Positions 28,095-40,303 of a stretch of DNA of 64,000 nucleotides are shown piece after piece. Made by a program: the position numbers and the translations under genes. The notes beneath the pieces were generated by a model. It saw only the letters and a list, made by a program, of their open reading frames with translations, had not been told where the DNA came from and searched no databases. How positions within the stretch are numbered: the stretch's first letter is position 1; each line of letters starts with the position of its first letter. This DNA is from Protula sp. h YS-2021 (Eukaryota; Annelida; Polychaeta; Sabellida; Serpulidae), in NCBI GenBank assembly GCA_949752745.1, contig OX457026.1:76227775-76291774 (forward strand). Direction: 5' to 3'.

Positions 28095-28720
28095 ACTATA
28101 GCGAAAACACAGTTGTGTTTTCGTTGTAAATCGACAGAACATTTGATTGGTGATTGCACCTTTCCTAGGCTTTTAAGGACCGAATATTGTCACCAGACAC
28201 AATCAATACATCACCTATATAGCAGGTTATTGGCAGTGGAAGTCTATTACTTAGCATTTCTGAATCACAAGACGAAATCATTCACGACATTTATCAAACA
28301 TGGTTTAAAAACGGAGCAGACATTCGATCAAATCGTATTCCAAAATAGTTTTAGCCAAAAATTGCCCTTCTTGTAAAAAATTGCAGTAGACATAATCAAA
28401 GATGTTAATCTAGACAGAAACCTATCTTTAAAACTCCTCCTGGCTTCACAGCAAATGCACTTGGTGCTTTCGTGAAAAAAAGTTCGTGTTTTTCATGATT
28501 TAAGTTACCCTCCATGGTCCTCGGCAAATGAGTCTATCGACTATAATGAATTCAGTGTTCAATATCTTTCAGTTCAGGATGCTATCGATTTGATTAAAAA
28601 ATGTGGACAAGGCATTTTTTGGCCAAATTAGACAAAGATGCTTATCCCAAAAGCGAAAGAAGAGCACATATTAATTGGTTGAATTACAAATTGGTCTATT
28701 AGCCATAAAAGATTGTCGCA
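28095..28720 (+). pseudogene. Decayed DIRS-like retroelement (zinc knuckle and reverse-transcriptase start)
   Basis: CFRCKSTEHLIGDC (about 28116-28157) is a perfect CX2CX4HX4C knuckle. Downstream, HDLSYPPWSSANESID, EFSVQYLSVQDAIDLIKK and, after a frameshift near 28613, FLAKLDKDAY follow the order of the DIRS-type reverse-transcriptase N-terminal region (LSYP...SVN...D...A.AK.D...A). Stops and frameshifts between blocks show it is dead. No tyrosine recombinase was found. The family call is from motif order only. Confidence 0.6.
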
Positions 28721-29629
28721 ACTTATAACAAGAATCTCATGCTGAATTGTGCGACTTCTAGTTTGTAAAGGAATCTGGAACAACCGACCAAAACGATGTT
28801 TTCACATTGACAAGCTAAATCATACTTTTTGTGTTTCGAATAAAATGCGCAAGAATTTTGGATTTCGACTGCGAGGCAGCCCGGTAAAAAATGAAAAATT
28901 ATAGAAAATTATGGACGAAATATCGCAAGAACAGCTTATACTCGGAGCATAAAAGAAACTGAAACTTGAACTAAAACTATTTGTTAAAACCTTCAATACA
29001 TTTTTTAAAATAGCATACGGGTTGTTAAAAACCCGATTGATATTTGGTGCAAGAGAAATTTGACATTTAGGCAAAATCTCTCCATCATTTCTTTCATTTT
29101 TTACCCGGTTACTTTCAATCGAAACGCAGAATTTTTGCACATTTTTATTGGAAACGCTCAAAGTGTGATTTGGCTTACAGAATATATTTTCAGTTTTGCC
29201 AATAAAGATGTGCTGTTCAATTTCATGTTTCTCTCCTCGTAAATTTCGCCTACAGCTGCAAAAGTTATCATGTTAACAAATTTTAGTAACTAGCACGTCC
29301 TCTTACTCTCATACCCTTCGACATGGAATAGCATGTACAACGTCTAATGACATAATCCTCGTTCTGTATTTCATGTGCACGGAACCGATGGCGAAGGGCA
29401 AATGAGAAACCTTGCGTAAGCCTGGGTATATCTCAAAACGCACATATTTGTAACAATTACGTGCTGCATAGTTCTACATGTTTGACTAAGCAATTATATG
29501 TGTATATTTCTTACCTTATGTATTTTAAAAAGCGTAACATTTCCAAAAAAAATTATTTACATGTCGCAATCTCCAGGCATAATTCCGAAATAACTATAGA
29601 CATCGCGGTGGGGTGAACAAAACTACGGG

Positions 29630-29840
29630 ATTACCATCTTAGTCGAATAGCAAGGATTGCTGCGCCTAATTGCTTCGGCTCAAGTTCGATTCCCATCCAG
29701 GGCAAAGCCACTTTGGATCGATCTAACCTTGTAAACAATAGGGAATACCAGGGTATGCGGACAAAATTGATCGATGGAACACCCGAGAAACCACTCTAAG
29801 CGTTGCCTTCATGCTGAAGTTAAAAATAGAGTGTAATTTG
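29630..29840 (+). repeat. tRNA-derived SINE
   Basis: The head TAGTCGAATAGCAAGGATTGC with a downstream B box AAGTTCGATTCCC (about 29692-29704) has the spacing of an RNA polymerase III internal promoter. The following body (CACTTTGGATCGATC...) is non-coding. The tRNA cloverleaf is degenerate, so this is a retroposon rather than a functional tRNA. Confidence 0.55.
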
Positions 29841-29884
29841 ATTATGCCGATGTGCTTGCCCTTAATTATACGTCATCTTGCAGG

Positions 29885-30237
29885 AGTCGCTGGGCTCCGG
29901 TGTAACACCAGATAACTGGAAAAGAATGCTTTGAGACAGATATCCGTAAGAAAGGTACTACTTCAAACTGTGAAACGGAAAGCGAATCGCAATTTAGTAC
30001 GATCTAGGCTTGAGTATGTCTCTGCGACCTGGAATGCCTATCCCCACACACATAAGTCGTGTGGAGCAAGATTTGTATTTAATGATTATCGCAGAGATAT
30101 CAGCATTGGGTCTTCAGTGAGGAATTCGGGCACACTCAAAGAAAAACGTAGAATAACTAATATCAGTACATTTCATCGGATCACCAACAATACTCTGTCA
30201 TATGATAAAAAAGGAACACAGCGAGTGCACGATTAGC
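29885..30237 (+). pseudogene. Fragment of a non-LTR retrotransposon reverse transcriptase C-terminus
   Basis: The frame reads KRKANRNLVRSRLEYVSATW, then CGARFVFNDYRRD, GTLKEKRRITNISTFHRITN. This is the conserved block after the RT palm in Jockey/CR1/RTE-type LINEs (LVR.RLEYAS..W......ARF...DY.R....L..L....L..RR). The upstream palm motifs are absent and the fragment ends at a stop, so it is a truncated relic. Confidence 0.7.
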
Positions 30238-30909
30238 GTTCCAAATGCAAGGGAAAATATCAGTCCAGAAAAGCAGCGCACGGTTCAATGAAACACTGTA
30301 CAAGTAGGAAAATTTTGTAGTGTTTTGTTTCAATTGGCCCAATGTTGTATCTTTTGAGAAATGCCAATCCTGTTATTCCGCAAAACGTGTAAACCCTCGT
30401 TTATCGCCCGTCTTCCGGCATACGCCTACTACGAATTTAGCGACGTAAAATCGGTCGAAGTGTAGCATAATATAGATGGAGCAATCACTGTGTTATGATG
30501 CATGTCATGAGCAATAAACAGTGTTGTATATTTATTAAGACTCCCTTTATATTTATTATTAAAAATCCAAAACAGAAAAACGTTCACTGTACGTACTGTA
30601 CGAGTAGAGATTTGAATAAGCCAATTCGCAATTTGACTTTTGTCGAAAAGTTTTTGCGTTTCGGCTGAATTCAGGTAGGATAAGGATATAAAGAAATGAT
30701 AGAAAAAAACGGCAAAAATCAACAAAATTCCATTTTGCCAGAAACATATTCACATGTTGGTTATTAAAGGGACTGAATAATATGTAAAATAGTTTTTAAA
30801 AAATCATAGGATGGCTTCATAAATTTAAAAGTGTGCATTTTGAAAGAAAATTAGAATTTTGATGTTTTTCCATTATCATTTCTTTATAATTTATCTCCCA
30901 ACATTTTCA

Positions 30910-31101
30910 GTCGAAACAACAGCTCCACCGGAGAAATCCGAAGGTGCGAATTGGCTTATGGGGCAGAAACCTTTGGGGGCAGCAAGTAATGGAACGGTGC
31001 TTAAACTTCGGGGAATAGAAGCAGTCGATGTGTGGCTGTTTCAAGCACTGCGGGAAGAATATGAAATAGATTTCGTGGTTGGAAGTGGGAGTATGAAATA
31101 A
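30910..31101 (+). CDS. Exon-like open module of unknown function
   Basis: After ACATTTTCAG (acceptor-like) the frame reads SVETTAPPEKSEGANWLMGQ, then KLRGIEAVDVWLFQALREEY and ends EIDFVVGSGSMK with TAA at 31099-31101. Similar but decayed modules occur on the minus strand at about 30600-30670 (AETQKLFDKSQIANWLIQ) and on the plus strand near 29113. The repeated occurrence suggests part of a mobile element. The family is not recognised. Confidence 0.35.
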   Translation, partial: VETTAPPEKSEGANWLMGQKPLGAASNGTVLKLRGIEAVDVWLFQALREEYEIDFVVGSGSMK

Positions 31102-31112
31102 TGGAGGCGCTA

Positions 31113-32800
31113 CGTGAACGACAGAATAAAGGGGTGTTTTCACGATTCCTTTTGAAGTCCTAATAAAAACGCCTGCGTTTTGTGACCTGTACCTCTTGCT
31201 TGTTTACACAGGGCGATTTTACAACTCCATCTTGACTTAATGAGCTTAATCCCTGAGGTGTTTGCACAGAGGGTTTTTACTGCTCCCTACTCCCTATCAT
31301 ATATTCAAATAATGAATGAAATGTAAAAAAAATTCAGATATATAAAAGTTTCCCGTATAATTTTTGCTTTGACTTGCAGAAAAAAAATCAAAAGTTGTTC
31401 GTTTTTCCTTTTTGTGGTAGTCTTTATGCTTTTTCTTTCCACAGAATATCATTTTCTTTATAGAGATCCATTCATTTAAAAGTTTCCAACCAAGTAGCCA
31501 TTTATTTTTACATTTTTGTGTTGTTTCGGGGTGTACGGCCAAACGGAATATGAATTAAAGCTACATTGAAAAAGAAAAAAAAAAAACAAACATTCAAATA
31601 CATGTGGCGTTGGGTAATTAACACCTGGCAGCGGGGATGTTAATGAGCCCACTCCGTGATGCCTAGAGAGAGAGCAGTGCACTATCGCAAGATGCTTTTG
31701 CGAATCCCTCATTATCAGTGTGGCCTCATTATCATTATCAGCCGTGTGTTTACACGGGGACACACGGCTCTTTCATCCAAAGCTTTGGTAAAACAGGCCT
31801 CGTGTAATACGAGCTTAAGAGCTACAATAAAGGGAGGAATGGGAACGGGCAGTTGGCGGGAAGCAGTCACTGATTATGCTTAGAGGGGAGGGAACAGTAC
31901 GTCAAAGGATGTCATTGATGGATGAAAAGTGGGGGGCGAGTCGACTGGAGACAAACATGTCTAACAAGAAGAAACGCTCGGAAGGGTCAATGGCGTATCA
32001 GTGTTTATGCTGTGGATCAGTGCAGAAGGCAACCCTGGAGCACTTAAATGTATAATGTGAAGGGGCGTCGGATTTGAGGGAAGCCATTCTGGCTATCGAG
32101 AAATAGAGGAATGGGAAGGGGATGACGTCCAGGCAAAAGCCAAAGGGATTATTGGGGTAGAAGGGTGGATAGGGAGAAAAGGTGGGTACGCAAACAAGTA
32201 TTTGCACAAGAATTGTATGCCAAACGGAAACTGAAACTGAGAAATGGACAGGGGAATGAGTCAGGTGGGATCGACATCGGGTCCAGAAGCATCTCAAAAA
32301 CTAGTAATTGGATTGTTTGAAATTTCATAGATGGAAATTGCACGGATAGAGCACATATTGAAGGCATGCAATGACAGTATTTTGATATTTGCAAAACTTG
32401 GCGTTAATGTAATTTTGTCCGGCTTATATCTCCAAAACTATAGGTCGAATTGTTTGGAAATTTTACACACGAATAAAATACATAAGGAATGTGCGCAACG
32501 TCGTGTTTTTATTTGGAGTCCTGATACAGTGACAAAATGAACAATTTTTTAATCACTGAAAAATCTCACCCACCAACAGAGCACATATTGCAGGTGTGGT
32601 ACGTTGTATTTTTGTTCGGATTCATGAAAAATTGTAAACTGACAGTATTTTGAAATTTGGTAACAGTGTTTTGATGTAATTTTATCTGCGACATTGAACG
32701 TGTTATCCAGGCTGTGTCTCCAAAACCGTTTTTTAAATTTCACACACGGATAAAACAGATGTTGAGAATGGCCGGCATATCTGGTTTTTTAGGCCCCAAC
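31113..32800. repeat. Duplicated segment X (first copy)
   Basis: Matches 35342-37028 at offset 4,229, becoming 4,228 after one A is lost from a poly-A run near 31575. Only one other difference was noticed (G at about 32028, T in the copy). It carries a degenerate LINE-like C-terminal motif and two related AT-rich units (GAGCACATATTG at 32348 and 32579). It ends at TTAGGCCCCAAC, the W-family terminus, where Y' is joined through a shared CAAC. Confidence 0.93.
31990..32110 (+). pseudogene. LINE-like C-terminal Cys/His motif remnant
   Basis: The frame reads CLCCGSVQKATLEHLNV, a stop, then CEGASDLREAILAIEK. It resembles the C..C...E.LEH....C......R motif at the C-terminus of many non-LTR reverse transcriptases. 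The stop between the His and the last Cys marks decay. A second copy with the same stop is at about 36218-36338 in X'. Confidence 0.5.
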
Positions 32801-35345
32801 AGACTGACACCTACACACATACATATACACACACAGAATGTACAAACATTATGTCTCCCCTTGGTACAAGAGGCATGATTACCAACCTGTTTATCGATAG
32901 CTGAGTGGGTGTTTGTATAGGGGGACTGGACGTTCCGTACCTTTTCCTTTCCGTACCCTGCCTTTCCGCACCCTTTTTGAACCGTTCCGTACCCTTTTTT
33001 TGGACGTTCCGCACCCTGCCAAAAGACGTTCCGAACCCTATTTGGCCGAACCACACCCTTTCTTATTTTCAGCGTTTTCTTCGACTTAAATATTGTTTTT
33101 TTATTTTCATTATTATTTGTCGGTAAAAAAAAAAGATTTTGCCCCACGATCAATGGTAAATTATCTGATAAATTTTCAAACTGAGTCCTGAAGAAAAGAG
33201 CAAAGTTTGCGTTTCGATGACTTAACAAGCTGATTGCAATCAACACTATTGAGACGAACGTGTGATCACTTCAGTTTCTCCCGAATTGAATGAAATTTCA
33301 ATATAATGAAGGATTTCATATTCCGATCACTGCACCTCGGCATATCGCCTCTAGTGTATAGCATGTTTTAGTACATGTAATGACTGTCTCTGGCGAGTAA
33401 ATCCGTTTTCGGGGAGTAAGCCCTGTCTTTGGACGCTAAGTTATTAGGCCCCAACCCTTCGGATTGGGGCCTATAGGTTTGGGGTGTCCGTCCGTCCCTC
33501 CGTCATCGCTTTTTTATACACGCCATATCTCTATTGGTCGTGAAGCATTGATATTTAGCTTAAATGAAAGGTCTGCCATGATGTCTGTTAATCGTCTCCG
33601 TCATCAGAGTAAATAGCACATTCTTAAGTTTATTCAGTTCATTGTACTGCTGGCAGCATTCACTCAGGACCGACTTACTCAACTCGTAATATCAGTCCTT
33701 CAGTAAATTAAAATTGCAATCAATGCTGAAAAATGAGCTGATCACACGTTCGCCTCAATATTGGTCATCAAAATGCAAACTTTGAGGGTTTCTTCACTGC
33801 TCAATTTGAAAATTTATCGGATAATTTACAACTGATCATGCTGCAAATCCCTTTGTCCCGAAAAACAAGGTTGAAAATGAAATATAAAAAAATACAACTT
33901 GAAGAAAAGGGTTCGGAACGTCTTTTGGCAGGGTGCGGAACGTCCAATAAAAAAGGTGCGGAAAGGCAGGGTACGGAAAGGAAAAGGTACGGAACGTCCA
34001 GGAACCTTTGTATACTTAAATAATACGGCAGTTTCGCCGTACTTACTTATGGATAAAAAAATTCCAGTCAACCATTGATATTTCAAGTAAATTTCAGTAT
34101 TTTCCATTTCTAGTACACTTTCCATTTCTGCCGGTTTTTCCTGTCTCATGGAAAAAATAGGTTTTGTCCCAGAATAATGCCAACCCTGCTCATGACAGCC
34201 ACGACAGAAGCCTTTGGTAGTTTAATCTAATTAAGCAGCCAATGCAATTTGCTGTTTAAACGTGATGTATATTTGAGAATAATGCCATATTTTATTGTTG
34301 TCCTCTCAGTATGCTGCTTCTAGCCCCTCTAGAAGACATCAAGTCTGGATTCATGTCGGTCGACGGCAAGCACTATTTATTTATTGATGTTAAAAATCAC
34401 AACAACACATGTTAACTTATTTTAATTTTTTTCTTTTCTTATCCGTCCCTGTGAGGTGTACCTGATCTATGTACGTATATCCGGATCTGTCTTTGTTTGA
34501 TACACTGATCTGTAGTTGAATGGTTTTGAATGTATAATAGGTTGGATGACTTAAGTGTGCTTCATTTCAGTTTCGACTTTCTTTGGGATTACTTGCGAAA
34601 AGTACAAAAACAAGCACACAAATTCGCATAAGATTTAAAAAAACAAGTAAATATTTGTGAAACACGAGCAGGCTCCAACCGTCCCCAAATTCAAAGGGGT
34701 GTAAAGTCAATTATTGACCACTTCCGGATGACTAAATCTGACCAAAAGTACCAAAAGGCACATCTACAGGTCGAGACCTTTCATTTGAGCCTATTCTCAA
34801 TGCTCTACGACTAACAGAACCGAACATATAGCGTGTACAAGCTTATTTCCATAAAACCCCAATTATCGCCCATTCTGGTCAATTTGACCACTTCCGGATG
34901 ACCGAATCTGACCACAAGTACCAAAAGGCACATCTACAGATCGAGACCTTTCATTTGAGCCCTATTCTCAATGTTCTACGACTAACAGAACCGAACATAT
35001 AGCATGTACAAGCTTATTTCCCTAAACCCCAATTATCGCCCATTTTGGTCAATTTGACCATTTCCGGATGACCAAATCTGACAAAAAGTACCAAAAGGCA
35101 CATCTAAATGTCAAGACCTTTCATTTGAGCCTATTCTCAATGTTCTACGACTAATAGAACCGAACATATAGCGTGTACAAGCTTATTTCCACGAAAACCC
35201 AATTATCGCCCATTTTGGTCAATTTGACCACTTCCGGATGAGGGAATCTGACCAAACGTACCAAAAGGCACATCTACATATCGACACCTTTCATTTAAGC
35301 TAACTATCAATGCTGTACGACCAATAGAACCGAAGACATAGCGTG
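32797..35345. repeat. Duplicated segment Y' (derived copy, hAT empty site)
   Basis: Copy of 23419-26910 lacking the hAT-like insertion. It contains a full copy of foldback element IV (32920-34006, with its TTTGTATA flanks) and four 170-bp units. Its left junction with X shares CAAC and its right junction with X' shares CGTG. Confidence 0.93.
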
Positions 35346-37028
35346 AACGACAGAATAAAGGGGTGTTTTCACGATTCCTTTTGAAGTCCTAATAAAAACG
35401 CCTGCGTTTTGTGACCTGTACCTCTTGCTTGTTTACACAGGGCGATTTTACAACTCCATCTTGACTTAATGAGCTTAATCCCTGAGGTGTTTGCACAGAG
35501 GGTTTTTACTGCTCCCTACTCCCTATCATATATTCAAATAATGAATGAAATGTAAAAAAAATTCAGATATATAAAAGTTTCCCGTATAATTTTTGCTTTG
35601 ACTTGCAGAAAAAAAATCAAAAGTTGTTCGTTTTTCCTTTTTGTGGTAGTCTTTATGCTTTTTCTTTCCACAGAATATCATTTTCTTTATAGAGATCCAT
35701 TCATTTAAAAGTTTCCAACCAAGTAGCCATTTATTTTTACATTTTTGTGTTGTTTCGGGGTGTACGGCCAAACGGAATATGAATTAAAGCTACATTGAAA
35801 AAGAAAAAAAAAAACAAACATTCAAATACATGTGGCGTTGGGTAATTAACACCTGGCAGCGGGGATGTTAATGAGCCCACTCCGTGATGCCTAGAGAGAG
35901 AGCAGTGCACTATCGCAAGATGCTTTTGCGAATCCCTCATTATCAGTGTGGCCTCATTATCATTATCAGCCGTGTGTTTACACGGGGACACACGGCTCTT
36001 TCATCCAAAGCTTTGGTAAAACAGGCCTCGTGTAATACGAGCTTAAGAGCTACAATAAAGGGAGGAATGGGAACGGGCAGTTGGCGGGAAGCAGTCACTG
36101 ATTATGCTTAGAGGGGAGGGAACAGTACGTCAAAGGATGTCATTGATGGATGAAAAGTGGGGGGCGAGTCGACTGGAGACAAACATGTCTAACAAGAAGA
36201 AACGCTCGGAAGGGTCAATGGCGTATCAGTGTTTATGCTGTGGATCAGTGCAGAATGCAACCCTGGAGCACTTAAATGTATAATGTGAAGGGGCGTCGGA
36301 TTTGAGGGAAGCCATTCTGGCTATCGAGAAATAGAGGAATGGGAAGGGGATGACGTCCAGGCAAAAGCCAAAGGGATTATTGGGGTAGAAGGGTGGATAG
36401 GGAGAAAAGGTGGGTACGCAAACAAGTATTTGCACAAGAATTGTATGCCAAACGGAAACTGAAACTGAGAAATGGACAGGGGAATGAGTCAGGTGGGATC
36501 GACATCGGGTCCAGAAGCATCTCAAAAACTAGTAATTGGATTGTTTGAAATTTCATAGATGGAAATTGCACGGATAGAGCACATATTGAAGGCATGCAAT
36601 GACAGTATTTTGATATTTGCAAAACTTGGCGTTAATGTAATTTTGTCCGGCTTATATCTCCAAAACTATAGGTCGAATTGTTTGGAAATTTTACACACGA
36701 ATAAAATACATAAGGAATGTGCGCAACGTCGTGTTTTTATTTGGAGTCCTGATACAGTGACAAAATGAACAATTTTTTAATCACTGAAAAATCTCACCCA
36801 CCAACAGAGCACATATTGCAGGTGTGGTACGTTGTATTTTTGTTCGGATTCATGAAAAATTGTAAACTGACAGTATTTTGAAATTTGGTAACAGTGTTTT
36901 GATGTAATTTTATCTGCGACATTGAACGTGTTATCCAGGCTGTGTCTCCAAAACCGTTTTTTAAATTTCACACACGGATAAAACAGATGTTGAGAATGGC
37001 CGGCATATCTGGTTTTTTAGGCCCCAAC
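35342..37028. repeat. Duplicated segment X' (second copy)
   Basis: Near-identical copy of 31113-32800. Unlike X, it runs on into TTAGGCCCCAACC and, beyond the 4-kb insertion, resumes with CCAACCCTTCGG at 41020. It is therefore the copy in the ancestral right-hand context. Confidence 0.93.
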
Positions 37029-37354
37029 CCAGTGCTGCTAGTACGTTTTTAAAAACAAAAGTATATTTTCACCGAAAAAAAGTATTCAGAAGTTGAAAAA
37101 AAAGTATTAAAAAAGTATGCAATAAAACGCATTACTACCTTTAAGAAAGTACTTCAAGGTTAACTTATTGAGTAAAAATACTTAATTCCTTCGATACAAT
37201 CTTGTTTTGTCTGAGTCAAATTTTTCTGAATCAACAACATCTGGTTGGTCCAGTCCGTGGTTTTGTCCCCAAGCACGTGAGCTCAACCAGTGCGCATGTT
37301 TATTTAACTTGTGTTGATGTGCGGTTCTTCTATGGACCAGTGCGCATGTTTATT

Positions 37355-37878
37355 AACACTTGACAAGCCTTTGGCTTGCAAGGGTTATATGACTTTGTGC
37401 GAGCAAAATTCGTCCTTTTTTTTCTTCTTGACACTTTTTCCGATTTTTTGTGTCTTCTTCTCCTCTGACACTATGGGCCCTACGACCATGAAACTTGGGA
37501 CTTATGAAGAGCTTGATCTGAACATGTGCATGTCACTTTTTATTTTCGTCTTTGATTTCGTTTTCTTTGTTAAAACGCCATGTGAAAAGAGTGTATTTTT
37601 TGCAAGTAAATGCGTAGCATTTAACCCGCATCACACACAGTTGCACAGCGAGCTTTGTACGAGCTCTCACTGCGTAAATAGCTAACACGGCGTATGCTAG
37701 CTGGATCAGTCAATAAAACCTCAAGTCAACAGAAACCAAACACTACTCGGCTTATAAGACATATTCAAGCTGTGTTGTTTGCAATATATTATTCAAGAAA
37801 TAACCCATTGAAGGAAGTATTTTTGCGTCTTAATTTTTGTCAAGTGTTTAACATTTCGCTAGCGAAGTGAGGTTCTAG
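37355..37878. mobile_element. Helentron-associated interspersed element, copy 2
   Basis: Begins AACACTTGACAAGCC and ends GAGGTTCTAG, with GTCAAGTGTT and an imperfect TTTCGCTAGCGAAG stem near the 3' end, like copy 1 at 7517. It interrupts the 51-bp minisatellite: TTTATT precedes and TTCAACTTGCG follows, versus TTTATTCAACTTGCG in intact units, confirming insertion at TT. Confidence 0.75.
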
Positions 37879-38462
37879 TTCAACTTGCGTTGCTGTCCGG
37901 TTCGCAGTTCAGACCAGTGCGCATGTTTATTCAGCGTACGTAGATGCACGATTTGCATTTCGGACCAATGCGCATGTTTATTCAACTTGCGTTGATGCGC
38001 AGTTCTTATTTCAGACCAGTGCGTATATATATTTAACTTGCGATGATGCGCAGTTATTATTTTGGACCAGTGCGTATGTTTCTTACGGTTGCGTTGATTA
38101 GAGGTTCGTATTTCGGACCAGTTTACATGTTTATTTAACTTGCGTTGAAGTGCGGTTCGCATTTCGAACCACTGCGCATGTTTATTTAACTTGCGTTGAT
38201 GTGCGGTTCGCAATTCGGGCCAGTGCGCATGTTTATTTAATTTGCGTTGATGCGCGGTGCTTATTTTGGAGCAGTGCCTATATTTACTTGAATTCCGTCG
38301 ATGCGCGGCTCTTATTTCGGACCAGTGTGCATGTTTATTTAACTTGCGTTGCTACGCGGTTCGCATTTCAGACCGCTGCGCACGTTTATATACCATGCGT
38401 CCATGCGCGGTTGTTATTTCGGACTAGTGCGCAAGTTCATTTAACTTGCGTCGATGCGCTGT
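37879..38462. repeat. 51-bp (17-codon) minisatellite
   Basis: About eleven units of the type GCGCATGTTTATTTAACTTG, CGTTGATGCGCGGTTC, TTATTTCGGACCAGT. One or two further units lie before the Helentron insertion (37283-37354). Because 51 is a multiple of three, frames stay open on both strands and give 17-residue peptide repeats. These are not evidence of a gene. Confidence 0.9.
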
Positions 38463-38539
38463 AGGAGGCATTTTATTTTATTTTTTTTTTTTTTTAATTC
38501 CGAAAAAAATTCAAAAAATTTTCATTTCACTCAAAAAGC

Positions 38540-39880
38540 ACAAGACCCCCTAGAGACGGCTCATACCAAAAATAACTGACATTTGATAAAACCTGTAGGA
38601 CGAAATGCATCTTGAGTCTTTTTCTTCAAACATTTTCTGATCGACTAAAAAAGCACAAGCTGTATTCACGAACGCCTAAAGCATACCTCACACCTAAAAT
38701 AAATGATATCGGATCAAAACTGTAGGACAAGATGCAAAATTCGACCAAAAATTAAAAATTCCCAAATTGAGTCAAAAAGCACTAGCCGTATGCGTGACCC
38801 ATCTAGAGATGCCTCACACCAAAAATAAATGAAACCCGATAAAAACTGTAGGGGGAAATGTATTTTGGAGTTTTTTTTTCAAAACTTCCCTCCAAAATAC
38901 TAAAATAGTCCGATCGACTAAAAAGTATAAGCCGTATCTAAGACCCACCTACAATGCCTCATACCAAAAATAAATGAAATCGGAAAAAGAACTACAGGAG
39001 GAAGGGCATTTTGAAGTTTTTTCTTCAAAAATTCCCCCAAAAATACAAAAATTGTCCGATCCACTACAAAAGTGCAAATCATATGCATGACTCATCTAGG
39101 ATGTTTCATACCAAAAATAAATGAAATTGGATAAAAACTGTAGGTCGAAATGCATTTTAAAGTTTTTCTTCAAAAATTCTCCAAAAATTAAAAAAAATTA
39201 TACGATCGACTAGAAATCTGAAGAGCACAAGTCGTACGCACGATTCCTTAGGGAAACCTCATACCGAAAATAAATGATATCGGTTCAAAAATATAAGAAG
39301 ATATGCATTTTGAATTATTTTTGAAAATTTTTCTTAAAAAATTTACCAAAAATACCAAAAATTGTCCGACCAATTAAAAAAGCACAAGCCGTATGCATGA
39401 CCCCTCAGGGGTGCCTCATACCAAAAATGAACGACATCCGGTTGAAAATGCAGGTGGAGATACATTTTATAATTTTTTCTTCAAAAAATTCTCCTAAAAA
39501 TTAAAAAAATTATCCGATCGACTACAAAAGCACAAGCCGTACGCGCGATCCCTTAGGGAAACCTCAAACTGAAAATAAATGATATCGGTTCAAAAATGTA
39601 AGAGGAGATGCATTTTGAATAATTTTTGAAAATTTTTCTTCAAAAATTCACCAAAAATACAAAAATTGTCCGATCGATTAAAAAAGCACAAGCCGTATGC
39701 ATGACCCCTCAGGGGTGCCTCATACCAAAAATAAACGACATCGGATAAAAAAATGTAGCGGAAGATACATTTTAAAATTTTTTTCTTCAAAAATTTACCA
39801 AAAATTAAAAAATTATCCCATCGACTAGAAAAGCACAAGCCGTACGCATGACCTCCTAGGGATGCCTCACATAAAAAACA
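38540..39880. repeat. ~150-bp satellite-like array
   Basis: About nine units marked by CATACCAAAAATAAATGA, AAAAGCACAAGCCGTATGC and ATTGTCCGATCGACTA, with ~75-90% apparent similarity. It is inside the 4-kb composite element. Confidence 0.85.
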
Positions 39881-39894
39881 AGAGTAATCATTGA

Positions 39895-40303
39895 TTGCCA
39901 TATCCCCCGCCGTGGGTGTAATTAGTAAGGCGGGTGCTGTACGTCGCACTAAAACTAAGTAGATAAAACAACTGCACTATATTGTTGTTACGCATATCAA
40001 ATATGAACCGGATCCGATCACTAGTTTCGGAGATATCGCCTGGAAACCAAAGTACACATTGAGATCCGGATTCTGGGATTCTAAGTCCAAATACAGATCC
40101 AGATGGGCTTCGATCCGACCAAAACCACCAAAAAGGCAAATCTAGGTATCTTGGTTGTTACGCATACCAAATATGAACTAGATCCGCCCACTAGTTTATG
40201 AGATATCGTCTGGAAACAAAACTGGCGACTGACGGACGGACGGACAGACAGACGGACAGAGTGCGTTTCTATATCCCCCGCCTCCGTCAGGACGGCGGGG
40301 GAA
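39895..40303. mobile_element. TIR element ending in TCCCCCGCC
   Basis: ATATCCCCCGCCGTGGG at about 39900 and GACGGCGGGGGA at about 40302 form inverted ends related to the element at 20925. Inside are two copies of a unit with TTGTTACGCATACCAAATAT and GGAGATATCG, followed by a (GGAC)n-like run GGACGGACGGACAGACAG. Confidence 0.5.

Noticed and set aside
23416..34149. Identical ORF pairs of 107-150 aa repeated at 9.4-kb distance
   Set aside because: They are read from foldback element IV and its copy; the frames run through iterated terminal blocks and carry no domain.
37875..38464. Apparent 17-residue-repeat proteins (112 aa minus, 104 aa plus)
   Set aside because: They result from a 51-bp minisatellite that is open on both strands; no start context, splice sites or flanking coding sequence.
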